Assembly (NCBI GenBank): GCA_052034255.1
Contig: JBPOIU010000022.1
Span: 1-64,000, forward strand
Origin: JADJEK01 sp052034255
Lineage (GTDB): Bacteria; Planctomycetota; B15-G4; JADJEK01
Length of the DNA stretch: 64,000 nucleotides
Reading direction: 5' to 3'
Under the pieces are notes generated by a model that was given only the letters and a program-made list of their open reading frames with translations, made no database searches and was not told the DNA's origin. The position numbers and the translations under genes are program-made. Of this stretch, positions 34,935 through 43,290 are shown piece by piece (the stretch's first letter is position 1; each line of letters begins with the position of its first letter).

Positions 34935-35617
34935 GGCGCCTCCAAGCGACCGGAATGCAGTGTCAGCACGCGATCGGCGCGGGCGGCCAACTCGTGGTCG
35001 TGCGTGACGAACAGCAGTGCGGCGCCGCTGTCCTTCACCAGCTCGAGCAGCAGATCCATCACGATCGTCGCGTTGCGATCGTCGAGATTGCCGGTCGGTT
35101 CGTCGGCGAGCACGAGACGCGGCCGCATCACCAACGCGCGACACAGCGCGACGCGCTGCTGCTCGCCCCCGGACAACACTCCGGCGGGAGCGTCACGACG
35201 CGGCAGCAGACCGACGCGCTCGAGCAGCGTCAGCGCCCTGGCTCGCGCCTCGGATCGCGAAGCTCCGGCGATCGACGCGGGCAACAGCACGTTCTCGAGC
35301 ACCGACAGATGCGGCAGCAGATGGAAGAACTGGAACACGAGTCCGATCGCGTCGCGCCGCAAGCGCGTGCGCGTCGCGTCGGGCAATGCCGCGAGATCGA
35401 CCCCTTCGAATCGCACGTGCCCACGCGTCGGCACGTCGATGCCGGCGGCCAAGTGGATCAGCGTGGACTTGCCGCTGCCGCTGCGCCCGAGCAACGCGAC
35501 GACTTGACCGCGGCCGAGTCCGAAACTCACGTCGTCCAGCACGGACGTCGTGGCCGCCGCCGCCGCGAACTCGCGGGACACGTGTTCGAAACGCAGCAAG
35601 TCGTCGTTTGCGCCCAT
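34916..35617 (-). CDS. LolD/MacB-type ABC transporter ATP-binding protein
   Basis: The 233-residue protein is a complete ATPase subunit of the LolD/MacB type. It has Walker A GRSGSGKS near residue 45, the Q-loop FQFFHLLPHLSVLENVLLP, the signature LSGGEQQRVALCRAL, Walker B LVLADEPTGNLD and the switch THDHE. It should power the fused FtsX permease encoded just downstream. GAGGA precedes the ATG. The amidohydrolase gene upstream ends 66 bases away, so transcription may run through from the amidoligase operon. Confidence 0.93.
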   Translation of the reverse strand: MGANDDLLRFEHVSREFAAAAATTSVLDDVSFGLGRGQVVALLGRSGSGKSTLIHLAAGIDVPTRGHVRFEGVDLAALPDATRTRLRRDAIGLVFQFFHLLPHLSVLENVLLPASIAGASRSEARARALTLLERVGLLPRRDAPAGVLSGGEQQRVALCRALVMRPRLVLADEPTGNLDDRNATIVMDLLLELVKDSGAALLFVTHDHELAARADRVLTLHSGRLEAPCSASS

Positions 35618-35683
35618 GAGTTCCTCACCACCATCGGATCAACGACCACCCGCGGCTCGTCGGTGGACGTCGACCCGTCGCCA

Positions 35684-36418
35684 TCAGACCACGGCGAGCG
35701 CCTCGGCCAAGGCGTCGGTGATCGCGGCAAACCAGCGCACGCGAACGGCAGAGGCGCGCGCGACGACGGCTTGATTCAGTTCGAGCTCGATCCCCGCGTA
35801 CGCCGCATCCGCGAACGAACGGCGCGTCGCCGTCGTGAGCCCATCCGACACGCCGCGATACGGTTGGTTGAAGCGCACGCGCACGTCCGGGAGTCGGCGC
35901 ACCAACGCCGCGCGCCACGTCGTCGCGAGGCGCCGTTCGAACCGCCGCCGCGGGTCGAACAACAGTCCGATGTCGACGCGGCGCGTCACTCCATCGAGGA
36001 TCGGCGTGAACGAATGACATGCGACGTGCACGACGCGGCCCGCGCGGCGGTGCGCGCGCGCGAGCTCCTCGGCGACGCGGTCCCGATGGGCGCGCCAATG
36101 AGCGTCGAACACGCGCCGTGCGAGCGCCGCCGGCAAGTCCTTCGTGAACTCCGACCACAGCCGCGGATGGTGGGCGGACCGATTGGTGTCGACCACCAGG
36201 CGCGACACGGTGGTCGCGACCAACGGAGCGCCCAGTCGATCCCGCAGCATGCGCGCCAACACCAAGGCCCCGGGGTCATGCCCACGATGCGATTCCAACA
36301 CCGCCGCGGCATGCGCGAAGCGTGCGCGCAACGCCGCCGGAATGCGATGACCCGCGTGTTCGCAACTGACGACCAGCGCCGGCGCGCCGCGCGGCGACCG
36401 GCGGGAAACGGTCGTCAT
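35684..36418 (-). CDS. N-formylglutamate amidohydrolase family protein
   Basis: The 244-residue protein fits the N-formylglutamate amidohydrolase (HutG2-like) family, zinc enzymes that hydrolyse N-formyl-glutamate. It opens ALVVSCEHAGHRIPAAL, with SCEHAG as the family's first metal motif. VVHVACHSFTPIL carries the second His. RVRFNQPYRG and GIELELNQ close the fold. Histidine-degradation genes, its usual setting, are absent here. Instead it is the last gene of an operon with a GCS2-type ligase, a RimK-like ATP-grasp enzyme and a C39-like peptidase, overlapping the ligase by four bases. It may therefore act on a glutamate-containing product of these ligases. Confidence 0.88.
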   Translation of the reverse strand: MTTVSRRSPRGAPALVVSCEHAGHRIPAALRARFAHAAAVLESHRGHDPGALVLARMLRDRLGAPLVATTVSRLVVDTNRSAHHPRLWSEFTKDLPAALARRVFDAHWRAHRDRVAEELARAHRRAGRVVHVACHSFTPILDGVTRRVDIGLLFDPRRRFERRLATTWRAALVRRLPDVRVRFNQPYRGVSDGLTTATRRSFADAAYAGIELELNQAVVARASAVRVRWFAAITDALAEALAVV

Positions 36419-37656
36419 GCGCCGTACTGCGTGCCGTGTTCGAGGCATTGCGCGAGCTCGCCATAGACCGCGCGCAACGTGCCGAGCGTCGGGTCGAGTC
36501 CCGTCACGCGCACGATGCGGCGCGCCAGAGGTCCGCGCTCGAGGATCGTCTTCAGTGCGAGCCGGACGTCGAGATTCTCCGTGGTCTCGACGATCACCTG
36601 CTCGGCGATCTGGCGCCAGACGTCACCCGCTCGAATCCGTTGCGCCCGCACACCGAACGCGGCGAGCCACTCGTGGTCCTCGATGATCGCCTCGTCGGCG
36701 TCGCGCGCGCAGCGCAAGAACTGACTCGCGAGTCGTTCGGTCGAGAACGAGCGCAGGTGCGCGTCGTCGAGCCAACGACCAGACAACATCGCCTTCAGCG
36801 TCTCCACGGTGATCCACGCGATCGCGATGTCCGCGACTGGTGTCTCCTGCACGTCGAGCACGCGGATCTCGAACGCATCGCGCACGAAGCGCGCGATGAC
36901 GCCGCGCGAATTGAAGAACTCGTCCTTCAGCGTGCCTTCGGGATCGAACGGCGCGGCGTCGCGCCAGATGCGCTCCAGGATCTCCGTGCGGTAGGCCTGC
37001 GGCGTGAACACCGCTTCGGGCACGATTTGCCCCGTCGCCGATGGGATGCGCGCCTGGTTCTTGCGGTAGACCTCGAGCCGGTTGTCGAGCCAACCGGTGC
37101 CGCGACCGTCGACGAACGGCGAACTCGCCGCGAGCGCGGGCAACAACGGCAGCACGACGCGCAACGCCGCGTGCAGGCGGCCGAACTCCACCGCGTCTCC
37201 GAACGGCAGATTGACGTGGCAGCTCTGCAGGTTCGACCAACCGTGCCCGCGGCAGTCGAAGATGCGGTCGTAGGTCGCGTAGACCTCGCCGCTTCCGTGC
37301 GGCCACAACTTCATCTGACGCGACGGGTCCATCCACGGATGCATCGCCGACGGCAACAGGCGGGCGTTGTGCGCATCCAGCAGGCGCTGCATCTTCGCGA
37401 GCGACGTGTTGAACGCGCCCGGCAACGGCAGCAGGCTCGGCGCGGGGCCGTTCGTCTTCAGCTCGATCACATGCAGCACGAGTTCGTTCGACCACGCGAT
37501 CGGCCCGTCCTCGTGATCGCCACTGAGATTGCCCGCGGCGGCCTCGAGCAAACGGTCGGCGATCGGCGCGACGTCCAGCGTGTCGCGGTCGACGATCATG
37601 TACTCGAGCTCGATGCCGAAGCCTTCGAACAGGTGCAGCGGACGACGATCGCTCAT
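36415..37656 (-). CDS. GCS2-family glutamate-cysteine ligase-like amidoligase
   Basis: The 413-residue protein belongs to the glutamate-cysteine ligase 2 (GCS2, YbdK-like) family, ATP-dependent enzymes that join glutamate's carboxylate to an amine. Visible motifs are FGIELEYMIVDRDTLDV at the start, ELVLHVIELKTNGP, LPSAMHPWMDPS, CHVNLPFGD and NRLEVYRKNQ. True substrates of this family vary and most operon-linked members are not glutathione enzymes. It overlaps the RimK-like gene upstream by four bases and the amidohydrolase gene downstream by four, so its product is expected to feed or receive the same intermediate. Confidence 0.9.
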   Translation of the reverse strand: MSDRRPLHLFEGFGIELEYMIVDRDTLDVAPIADRLLEAAAGNLSGDHEDGPIAWSNELVLHVIELKTNGPAPSLLPLPGAFNTSLAKMQRLLDAHNARLLPSAMHPWMDPSRQMKLWPHGSGEVYATYDRIFDCRGHGWSNLQSCHVNLPFGDAVEFGRLHAALRVVLPLLPALAASSPFVDGRGTGWLDNRLEVYRKNQARIPSATGQIVPEAVFTPQAYRTEILERIWRDAAPFDPEGTLKDEFFNSRGVIARFVRDAFEIRVLDVQETPVADIAIAWITVETLKAMLSGRWLDDAHLRSFSTERLASQFLRCARDADEAIIEDHEWLAAFGVRAQRIRAGDVWRQIAEQVIVETTENLDVRLALKTILERGPLARRIVRVTGLDPTLGTLRAVYGELAQCLEHGTQYGA

Positions 37657-39143
37657 GCGAAGCTCCGATTGCGACGACGCTCGACGCGCTGCATCAGCAC
37701 GCGCATCACGCGCAGATACAGCTCGTCCTTCAGCACCGCGTCCTCGACTCCCGCATCGATGTTCGGGTTGTCGTTGACCTCGATGACGTAGACCTTGTCG
37801 CCGATCTGCTTCAGATCGACGCCGTACAGCCCGTCGCCGATCAGGTTCGCGGCCTTCAGCGCCGCTTTCACCACCCGCGTCGGCGCGTGCTCGATCGGCA
37901 GCGTTTCCGCGCGACCGAACGTCTTCTGCTGCGACGCGGCGTCGCGCTTGACGATCTGCCAGTGGCGCGTCGCCATGAAGTAGCGACACGCGTACAGCGG
38001 CTGGCGATCGAGGATGCCGATGCGCCAGTCGAACTCGGTCGGCACGAACTCTTGCGCCACGATCAGGTCCGAGCGTTCGAGCCACTCGTCGATCAACGCC
38101 TCGAGCTGTTCGCGCGTGTCGGCCTTCTTCACGCCTTGCGAGAACGCGCTGTCCGGCTGCTTCAGGATGCACGGCAAGCCGAGCGTCTCGAGCACGCGCT
38201 GCTCGTTGCCGCGATGCACGATCATCGTCTTCGGATGCGGCACCTTGTTGCGCAGCAGCATCTCGGCGAGGAACACCTTGTTCGAGCACTTCAGGATCGA
38301 ATCCGGATCGTCGATGACGACCAGTCCTTGCGCCTTCGCCTTCTCCGCGAACCGATAGGTGCGGTGATTCACGCTGGTGGTCTCGCGCAGGAACAGCGCC
38401 TCGAACTCACCGAGTCGCGCGAAGTCGTCGGGATCGATGAAGTCGACGTCGAACCCGACGGCCTCACCGGCCTTTTGGAACTTCTTCAGCGCGCGCTCGT
38501 CGCTCGGCGAATCCTCGGCACTGGCGTCGCACAGGATCGCGAGGTCGTAGCGCGTGTCGGTGCGCTTGCGCGCGGTGCGATGCCGGCACGCGAAGTACTC
38601 GCGCGTGACGTCGAACAGGAACGGGCGGTGCTCGATCGGCACTTCGACGTAGCCGATGAGGCTGATGCCGGTCATGCCCCAGCGCCCGGACTTCGGATGG
38701 CGCTCGAACTCCGCGCGCAGCAGCGGCGCCGCGAATTGCCGAAACAGCGCGGCGGCGAGCTCGTCGTGGCGCTTCGCGACGTTGCGACCGAAGTAGACGC
38801 TGAGCGTGAACTGGTCCGACTGGATCGGCGTCAGGCTCTTCTGGATCAGATCTTCGAGTTCGCCCGACACGACGCGGATCACGGCCGGCGACTTCAGCTC
38901 TTGGATGGTCGCGACGCTCGGGCTCGGCTTGTGCCCGCGCGCTTCGGCGAGCAGCGACACGTAGTAGCCGGCCTTCTGATACCGATACGCGCGGCAGAGG
39001 TTGAACACGCGCGTTCGCGGCAACTCCACGTACGCGGGATCGGTCAGGTAGTCCTTCGACGCGACGACGCGCGTGTCCGGCACGTCGAGCGGCCAATCCG
39101 AAGGATCGCGGACGACGATGAGATTCGGCGGACGAGCGTTCAT
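37653..39143 (-). CDS. RimK-like ATP-grasp ligase with RLAN N-terminal domain
   Basis: The 496-residue protein has two parts. Residues 1-190 match the RimK-like N-terminal (RLAN) domain: LIVVRDPSDWPLDV, then RVFNLCRAYRYQKAGYYVSL and SPSVATIQELKSP. Residues 270-490 are an ATP-grasp domain with DDPDSILKCSNKVFLAEML, LPCILKQPDSAFSQGVKK and a metal-binding end GLYGVDLKQIGDKVYVIEVN followed by DNPN. The family adds glutamate or other amino acids to protein tails or small molecules. In this operon it stands between a C39-like peptidase and a GCS2-type ligase, each junction a four-base overlap. The exact acceptor is unknown. Confidence 0.92.
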   Translation of the reverse strand: MNARPPNLIVVRDPSDWPLDVPDTRVVASKDYLTDPAYVELPRTRVFNLCRAYRYQKAGYYVSLLAEARGHKPSPSVATIQELKSPAVIRVVSGELEDLIQKSLTPIQSDQFTLSVYFGRNVAKRHDELAAALFRQFAAPLLRAEFERHPKSGRWGMTGISLIGYVEVPIEHRPFLFDVTREYFACRHRTARKRTDTRYDLAILCDASAEDSPSDERALKKFQKAGEAVGFDVDFIDPDDFARLGEFEALFLRETTSVNHRTYRFAEKAKAQGLVVIDDPDSILKCSNKVFLAEMLLRNKVPHPKTMIVHRGNEQRVLETLGLPCILKQPDSAFSQGVKKADTREQLEALIDEWLERSDLIVAQEFVPTEFDWRIGILDRQPLYACRYFMATRHWQIVKRDAASQQKTFGRAETLPIEHAPTRVVKAALKAANLIGDGLYGVDLKQIGDKVYVIEVNDNPNIDAGVEDAVLKDELYLRVMRVLMQRVERRRNRSFA

Positions 39144-39865
39144 GACGCGCGCGAGTTCTCCCGCTTGGGACGTACGACCAAGAGCACGGCGTCGTACGTC
39201 AGTACGCCGAGCAGGATCGATCCGATGACGCGATCGATGTCGACTTCGTAGTGATGCGCTTTGCGCCGCATCGGGTTCTCGAGATACGGATCGGCCACGT
39301 GGACGACGCGATCGTCCGCGTCGTAGCCGGCGAGCACGACGAAGTGGCCCTGCGGCTCGCCGCGGATGTCGTCGGGCTCGTCGTCGTCGCCGTGCTCGCG
39401 CTTCGCGCGGTAGAGGAACGTCGACGACAGGCCGGTCAGGATCGGTTGCTTCTTCGTCAGGTACTTGCGGATCAGCGCCGGCGTCAGATCGACCAGTCGC
39501 AGGTCGCCGCCGCGATCGAGGAACTCGAGGTAGGCGCGGGTCGCGGCTTGGAGACGCCGACCGCTCTTCACCGCGCGCTGGCGCATCAGCCGTTCGGCGA
39601 TGTCGACGCGTTCGGTCGAGAACCACGTCGGATCGAAGACTTGCAGGTTGTACGTGTACAGGATCGCTTCGAAGCCGCGCTCGAGCGCGTCGTTCGCGAG
39701 CAGCACCGCGAGCGTGCCGCCGGAGTCGAGCGTCCGCACGTCCCGGATCACGTCCTCGAGCTCGAGCTCGAGTCCGTAGTAGCGGTAGACCGCGTGCAAA
39801 CACGTCGGCCCGCACGTGCGATCGTCGGGTTGCGGCAGGATGTCGAGGAGCAGGCGTTCGGCCAT
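39140..39865 (-). CDS. C39-like peptidase of amidoligase operon
   Basis: The 241-residue protein is a papain-fold C39-like peptidase without signal peptide. LPQPDDRTCGPTCLHAVYRYYG carries the oxyanion glutamine and the catalytic Cys (CGPTC). The catalytic His is in GHFVVLAGYD and the Asp in HVADPYLEN. C39 domains usually cut double-glycine leader peptides in bacteriocin exporters; stand-alone cytoplasmic forms in amidoligase operons are thought to process or remove peptide tags. It is the first gene of the operon to 35684. An ATG at 39865 is used; another lies five codons upstream. Neither has a clear ribosome binding site. Confidence 0.88.
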   Translation of the reverse strand: MAERLLLDILPQPDDRTCGPTCLHAVYRYYGLELELEDVIRDVRTLDSGGTLAVLLANDALERGFEAILYTYNLQVFDPTWFSTERVDIAERLMRQRAVKSGRRLQAATRAYLEFLDRGGDLRLVDLTPALIRKYLTKKQPILTGLSSTFLYRAKREHGDDDEPDDIRGEPQGHFVVLAGYDADDRVVHVADPYLENPMRRKAHHYEVDIDRVIGSILLGVLTYDAVLLVVRPKRENSRAS

Positions 39866-39936
39866 GAGGGGCGCGATCATAGGCGCCGAGGCGCGCTCGT
39901 CGGTGCGTACGACCGACAGTTCCCACTGGGCCGCGA

Positions 39937-40887
39937 TCAACGCACGCGGGGATCGTGGCGGCCGGAGTCGCGCCAAACTTCGTCGACCACGCGCCGGATC
40001 GCCGCCGTCGCGGCGGCCCGCTCGGCCGGCGCGGTCATCCGGCGTGCCGTCCGCCACCATTCCTCGGTGGCCCGCCAGGCCGTCATCAGCTTCGCGAGCA
40101 CGAAACCGAACGGGCCGTACGCACGCTGGTAATAACGGGCCCGGTTCTTGTGCCATTCGAGCGCGAAGTCGCCGTAGCGCCGCGTCGACGCGCCGCCGTG
40201 ATGCACGACACGCGCACCGGCCAGGAACCAGATCGAGAAGCCGCGCGCCACCAAGCGCCGGCACAACTCGACGTCGTTGAAGAACAGGAACAGGTCGGCG
40301 TCCAGCAAGCCGACTTCCGCGAGCGCGCTCTTACGCAGCATCAGCGCCGCGCCCGGCGGCTGGTCCACGCGACGGGTCGACAGGTGATCGAAGTCGGAGC
40401 AGAAGTACTGGTCGATGACGCGACGCAACGGCCAACGCTTGCCGAACCAGGTGTCGAAGCCGACGGCGACGGCGAGCGTCGGAAAGCGCATGCACGCGCG
40501 TTGGATCGAGCCGTCGACGTTGAACAACTGCGCGCCAACCGCGCCCACCCACGGATCGTCCTCGAGGAAGCGCACGAGCCGCGTCGGCGCGTCGGGCGCG
40601 ACTTCGGTGTCGCTGTTCAACAGGAACACGAAACGGCCGCGCGCGGCACGGATCCCGACGTTGTTGCCTTCGGCGTAGCCGACGTTGCGCGGGTTCTCGA
40701 TCAGACGGACCTCGGGAAAGCGCTCGCGGACGCACGCCACGCTGTCGTCGGACGAGGCGTTGTCGACGACGATGACCTCGCGCGACAATTCCGGATCGAC
40801 CGCACGCACGCATTCGAGGCAGCGCACCAGCAGGTCGCGCGTGTTCCACGACAGGATCACGATCGACAGCAGCGGCGGAGCGCTCAT
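39937..40887 (-). CDS. GT2 family glycosyltransferase
   Basis: The 316-residue protein has the GT2 pattern: LLSIVILSWNTRDLL, VVDNASSDDS, a DXD-equivalent in LLNSDTEVAP, and FLFFNDVELCRRLVARGF. It is typical of rhamnosyltransferase-like enzymes for O-antigen or exopolysaccharide. A C-terminal region of about 60 residues is Arg-rich and may bind the membrane surface. Its ATG overlaps the upstream GT2 stop by four bases (ATGA). It is the last gene of the run that begins with the Wzm/Wzt transporter, and its acceptor is probably the chain that transporter exports. Confidence 0.88.
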   Translation of the reverse strand: MSAPPLLSIVILSWNTRDLLVRCLECVRAVDPELSREVIVVDNASSDDSVACVRERFPEVRLIENPRNVGYAEGNNVGIRAARGRFVFLLNSDTEVAPDAPTRLVRFLEDDPWVGAVGAQLFNVDGSIQRACMRFPTLAVAVGFDTWFGKRWPLRRVIDQYFCSDFDHLSTRRVDQPPGAALMLRKSALAEVGLLDADLFLFFNDVELCRRLVARGFSIWFLAGARVVHHGGASTRRYGDFALEWHKNRARYYQRAYGPFGFVLAKLMTAWRATEEWWRTARRMTAPAERAAATAAIRRVVDEVWRDSGRHDPRVR

Positions 40888-42053
40888 CCGAGAGCCTCGA
40901 ACGCGATCGGGCCGGTCGAGTGCACCGACTTCGCGAACGTCACGTACGCGAGCGGCGCCAGCGTCGCGACGTCGAGCACGCGCACGAACCAGGTCGTGGC
41001 CTCGAGCGCGTTCCACGCGCGCTGCGGGAACTCGAGGCGCGTTCCGGTACCGACGTGTCCGCCGCAGAACAGGAACGCCGGATCGGTCGCCAACTCCATG
41101 ACCCAGGAAGTCGTGTGCGCCGGCAAATCGATCGCGAGTGGCTCCGTGCGCGGTCCGAGGTCGACGGGTTCGAGGAAGCGCCAACCTTGCCCGCGCGGGC
41201 CGTGCTTCGCGGCGTAGGCCTCGAGGCGATCGAACGCCCACGCCCCGAGCTTGCCGTAGTGCTTGCGGTAGTAGCGCCCGCGCGAGACGTGATAGCGGCG
41301 CTGGACTTCTTCGCGCAGCGTCCGCGCGCTCTGATCGAAGAAGTGGATCATGCGCGCCGCCGGCGCCAACACCACGCGCGCGCCGGCCGCGCGCACGCGC
41401 CGACAAAGATCCGCGTCCTCGAAGTAGAACGGGAACTCCTCGTCGAACGGCCCGAGTCGGCGCGCGAGATCGGCGCGCAGCATCATCGCGAAGCCCGAGA
41501 TCATGCGGCAGTCGAATGGCTCACGCGCGAGCCACGCGTGCAGGAAGCGGCGCGAGCGTTGGAACGACGCGCGCTTCGCGACGCTCGGATGCACGCGTCC
41601 GAGCGATTCGGCGACGTGCAGCGACAACGTCGGCAGATCGTTCTGCGGCAGCAGGATGAACCGATCGGGGTCGAGGTAGCCGCGGGGACCGACCGCGCCG
41701 ATGCGCGGATCCGAGCGCAGCACGTCGACGAACGCCGCGAGCGCGCCCTCGAGCACCAACACGTCGGGGTTCGACAACAGCACGAACTCGGCGTCGATCG
41801 ACTTCATGCCGAGGTTCATGCCCGGGCCGTAGCCATCGTTGCGATCGTGGTAGATCACGTCGACGCCGAGTTCGCGCAGCGGATCGAGCTCCGCGTGCTG
41901 ATCGACCGGCGAGCGATTGTCGACGACGACGATCTGCAACGAGCCCGGCGCGCCGTCGCGCCCGGGGAACGACTGCGCGCGCAACGACCTCACCGCCGAC
42001 GCCGTCAGGCGGCCGGAGTTGAAGTTCACGATCACCACGCCGACGTCGTACAT
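40884..42053 (-). CDS. GT2 family glycosyltransferase with C-terminal beta-rich domain
   Basis: The 389-residue protein has a GT2 domain over residues 1-290: VGVVIVNFNSGRL, VVDNRSPVD, LLSNPDVLVL at the DXD position and YFEDADLCRRVRAAG. The remaining 100 residues (IDLPAHTTSWVMELATDPAF to the end) are strand-rich and contain VGTGTRLEFPQ, a possible sugar-binding module. The protein resembles the beta tail of the GT2-GT4 fusion in style, not in sequence. It begins 22 bases after the Wzt stop. The glycan and linkage are unknown. Confidence 0.86.
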   Translation of the reverse strand: MYDVGVVIVNFNSGRLTASAVRSLRAQSFPGRDGAPGSLQIVVVDNRSPVDQHAELDPLRELGVDVIYHDRNDGYGPGMNLGMKSIDAEFVLLSNPDVLVLEGALAAFVDVLRSDPRIGAVGPRGYLDPDRFILLPQNDLPTLSLHVAESLGRVHPSVAKRASFQRSRRFLHAWLAREPFDCRMISGFAMMLRADLARRLGPFDEEFPFYFEDADLCRRVRAAGARVVLAPAARMIHFFDQSARTLREEVQRRYHVSRGRYYRKHYGKLGAWAFDRLEAYAAKHGPRGQGWRFLEPVDLGPRTEPLAIDLPAHTTSWVMELATDPAFLFCGGHVGTGTRLEFPQRAWNALEATTWFVRVLDVATLAPLAYVTFAKSVHSTGPIAFEALG

Positions 42054-42075
42054 CGCAAAGCCGCGCAGATCGGGA

Positions 42076-43290
42076 TCAACGAATGTCTTCGAAACGCCAC
42101 TCGTGATTCAGGGAGATCACGCCGACGTGTCCGGCTTGCGGCTGGATCACGAGCGGCAGTTCATTCATGCGGTGGTCGTAGATGTGCAGGCAGTTCTCGT
42201 CGTAGAGGTACCCGATCACCGTGAACTCGCCGTCGTTCAGGTCGACGCGCGGCACCGTGATGAACGCGCGATGGCGGCCGCCCGGCGTCTGCGGGACCTT
42301 GACGCCGTCGTGCCCCGACGACGCCGCCGCGATCAACACGTTGTCCGAGCGCCAGATCGCGAAGCCGCAGTTGATCGGCGCAGTCCAGCCCTCGGGCACG
42401 TGGTATTCGAGGCGCATCACGAGCTTCTGGCCCGTGCGCGTCAGCGACACCGCTTCACCGCGTTCGTCGAGCAGCGTGACCGCGTCGAGCTTCGGCGGAT
42501 TGCGTTCGGGCGAGATCGGCACGCCGCCGACCGCGAGCTCGGGCTCGTGCAGCAGGCTGCGTTCGTAGTTCGCGTAATTCGCGGTGACGGTCAGCGGATC
42601 GCCGCGCTGCTCGATCTTGCCCTGCTTGACCCAGATGACGTCGTCGCAGACCTGGCGGACGTCGTACAGCGAGTGCGAACAGAAGATGATCGTCTTGCCG
42701 CGCTTGCGGAAGTCGAAGATGCGGTCGATGCACTTCTTTTGGAAGTGCAAGTCGCCGACCGCCAGGATCTCGTCGATGATCAGTACGTCGGGGTCGATCG
42801 CCGTCGCGACCGAGAAGCCGAGGCGCATGATCATGCCCGACGAATACGTGCGGACCGGCTGATCGATGAAGTGGCCGAGCTCCGTGAAGTCGATGATCTG
42901 ATCGAGTCGCGCGCGCGTCTCCGCGCGCGAGAAGCCCATCACCGACGCGTTCAGGAAGATGTTGTCGCGGCCGGTGAACTCGGAATGGAAACCGGTGCCG
43001 AGTTCGAGCAGCGACGCGACCTTGCCGGCCAACCGGAACGAGCCGACGGTCGGCAGCGTGGTGCCCGCGAGGATCTTCAACAGCGTGGATTTGCCCGCAC
43101 CGTTGCTGCCGATGATGCCGAGCGCCTTGCCGTGCGGGACTTCGAGGTCGACGCCCTGGAGCGCCCACACTTCCTTGTGGAAGCGCTTCTTGCCGAACGA
43201 CAGACCCTCGCGGATGCGTTGGAACGGCGAGTCGTAGATCTTGTACTTCTTGCCGACGCCGCGCACGACCACGGCCAGATCAGAGCTCAT
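42076..43290 (-). CDS. wzt: Polysaccharide ABC exporter ATP-binding protein with sugar-binding tail
   Basis: The 404-residue protein has an ATPase domain with Walker A GSNGAGKST near residue 60, the signature YSSGMIMRLGFSVA, and Walker B VLIIDEILAVGD. The last 150 residues form an extra domain (LDAVTLLDERGEAVSL, CGFAIWRSDNVLIA, NDGEFTVIGYLYDENCLHIY). That is the layout of Wzt, whose C-terminal beta sandwich recognises the modified end of an O-polysaccharide before export. It pairs with the permease gene that overlaps it by 11 bases. The presence of the tail suggests the exported chain carries a terminal mark rather than a random end. Confidence 0.92.
   Translation of the reverse strand: MSSDLAVVVRGVGKKYKIYDSPFQRIREGLSFGKKRFHKEVWALQGVDLEVPHGKALGIIGSNGAGKSTLLKILAGTTLPTVGSFRLAGKVASLLELGTGFHSEFTGRDNIFLNASVMGFSRAETRARLDQIIDFTELGHFIDQPVRTYSSGMIMRLGFSVATAIDPDVLIIDEILAVGDLHFQKKCIDRIFDFRKRGKTIIFCSHSLYDVRQVCDDVIWVKQGKIEQRGDPLTVTANYANYERSLLHEPELAVGGVPISPERNPPKLDAVTLLDERGEAVSLTRTGQKLVMRLEYHVPEGWTAPINCGFAIWRSDNVLIAAASSGHDGVKVPQTPGGRHRAFITVPRVDLNDGEFTVIGYLYDENCLHIYDHRMNELPLVIQPQAGHVGVISLNHEWRFEDIR

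Noticed and set aside
35684..36418. Histidine utilisation gene.
   Set aside because: No hut genes in the neighbourhood; it is translationally linked to ligase and peptidase genes instead.
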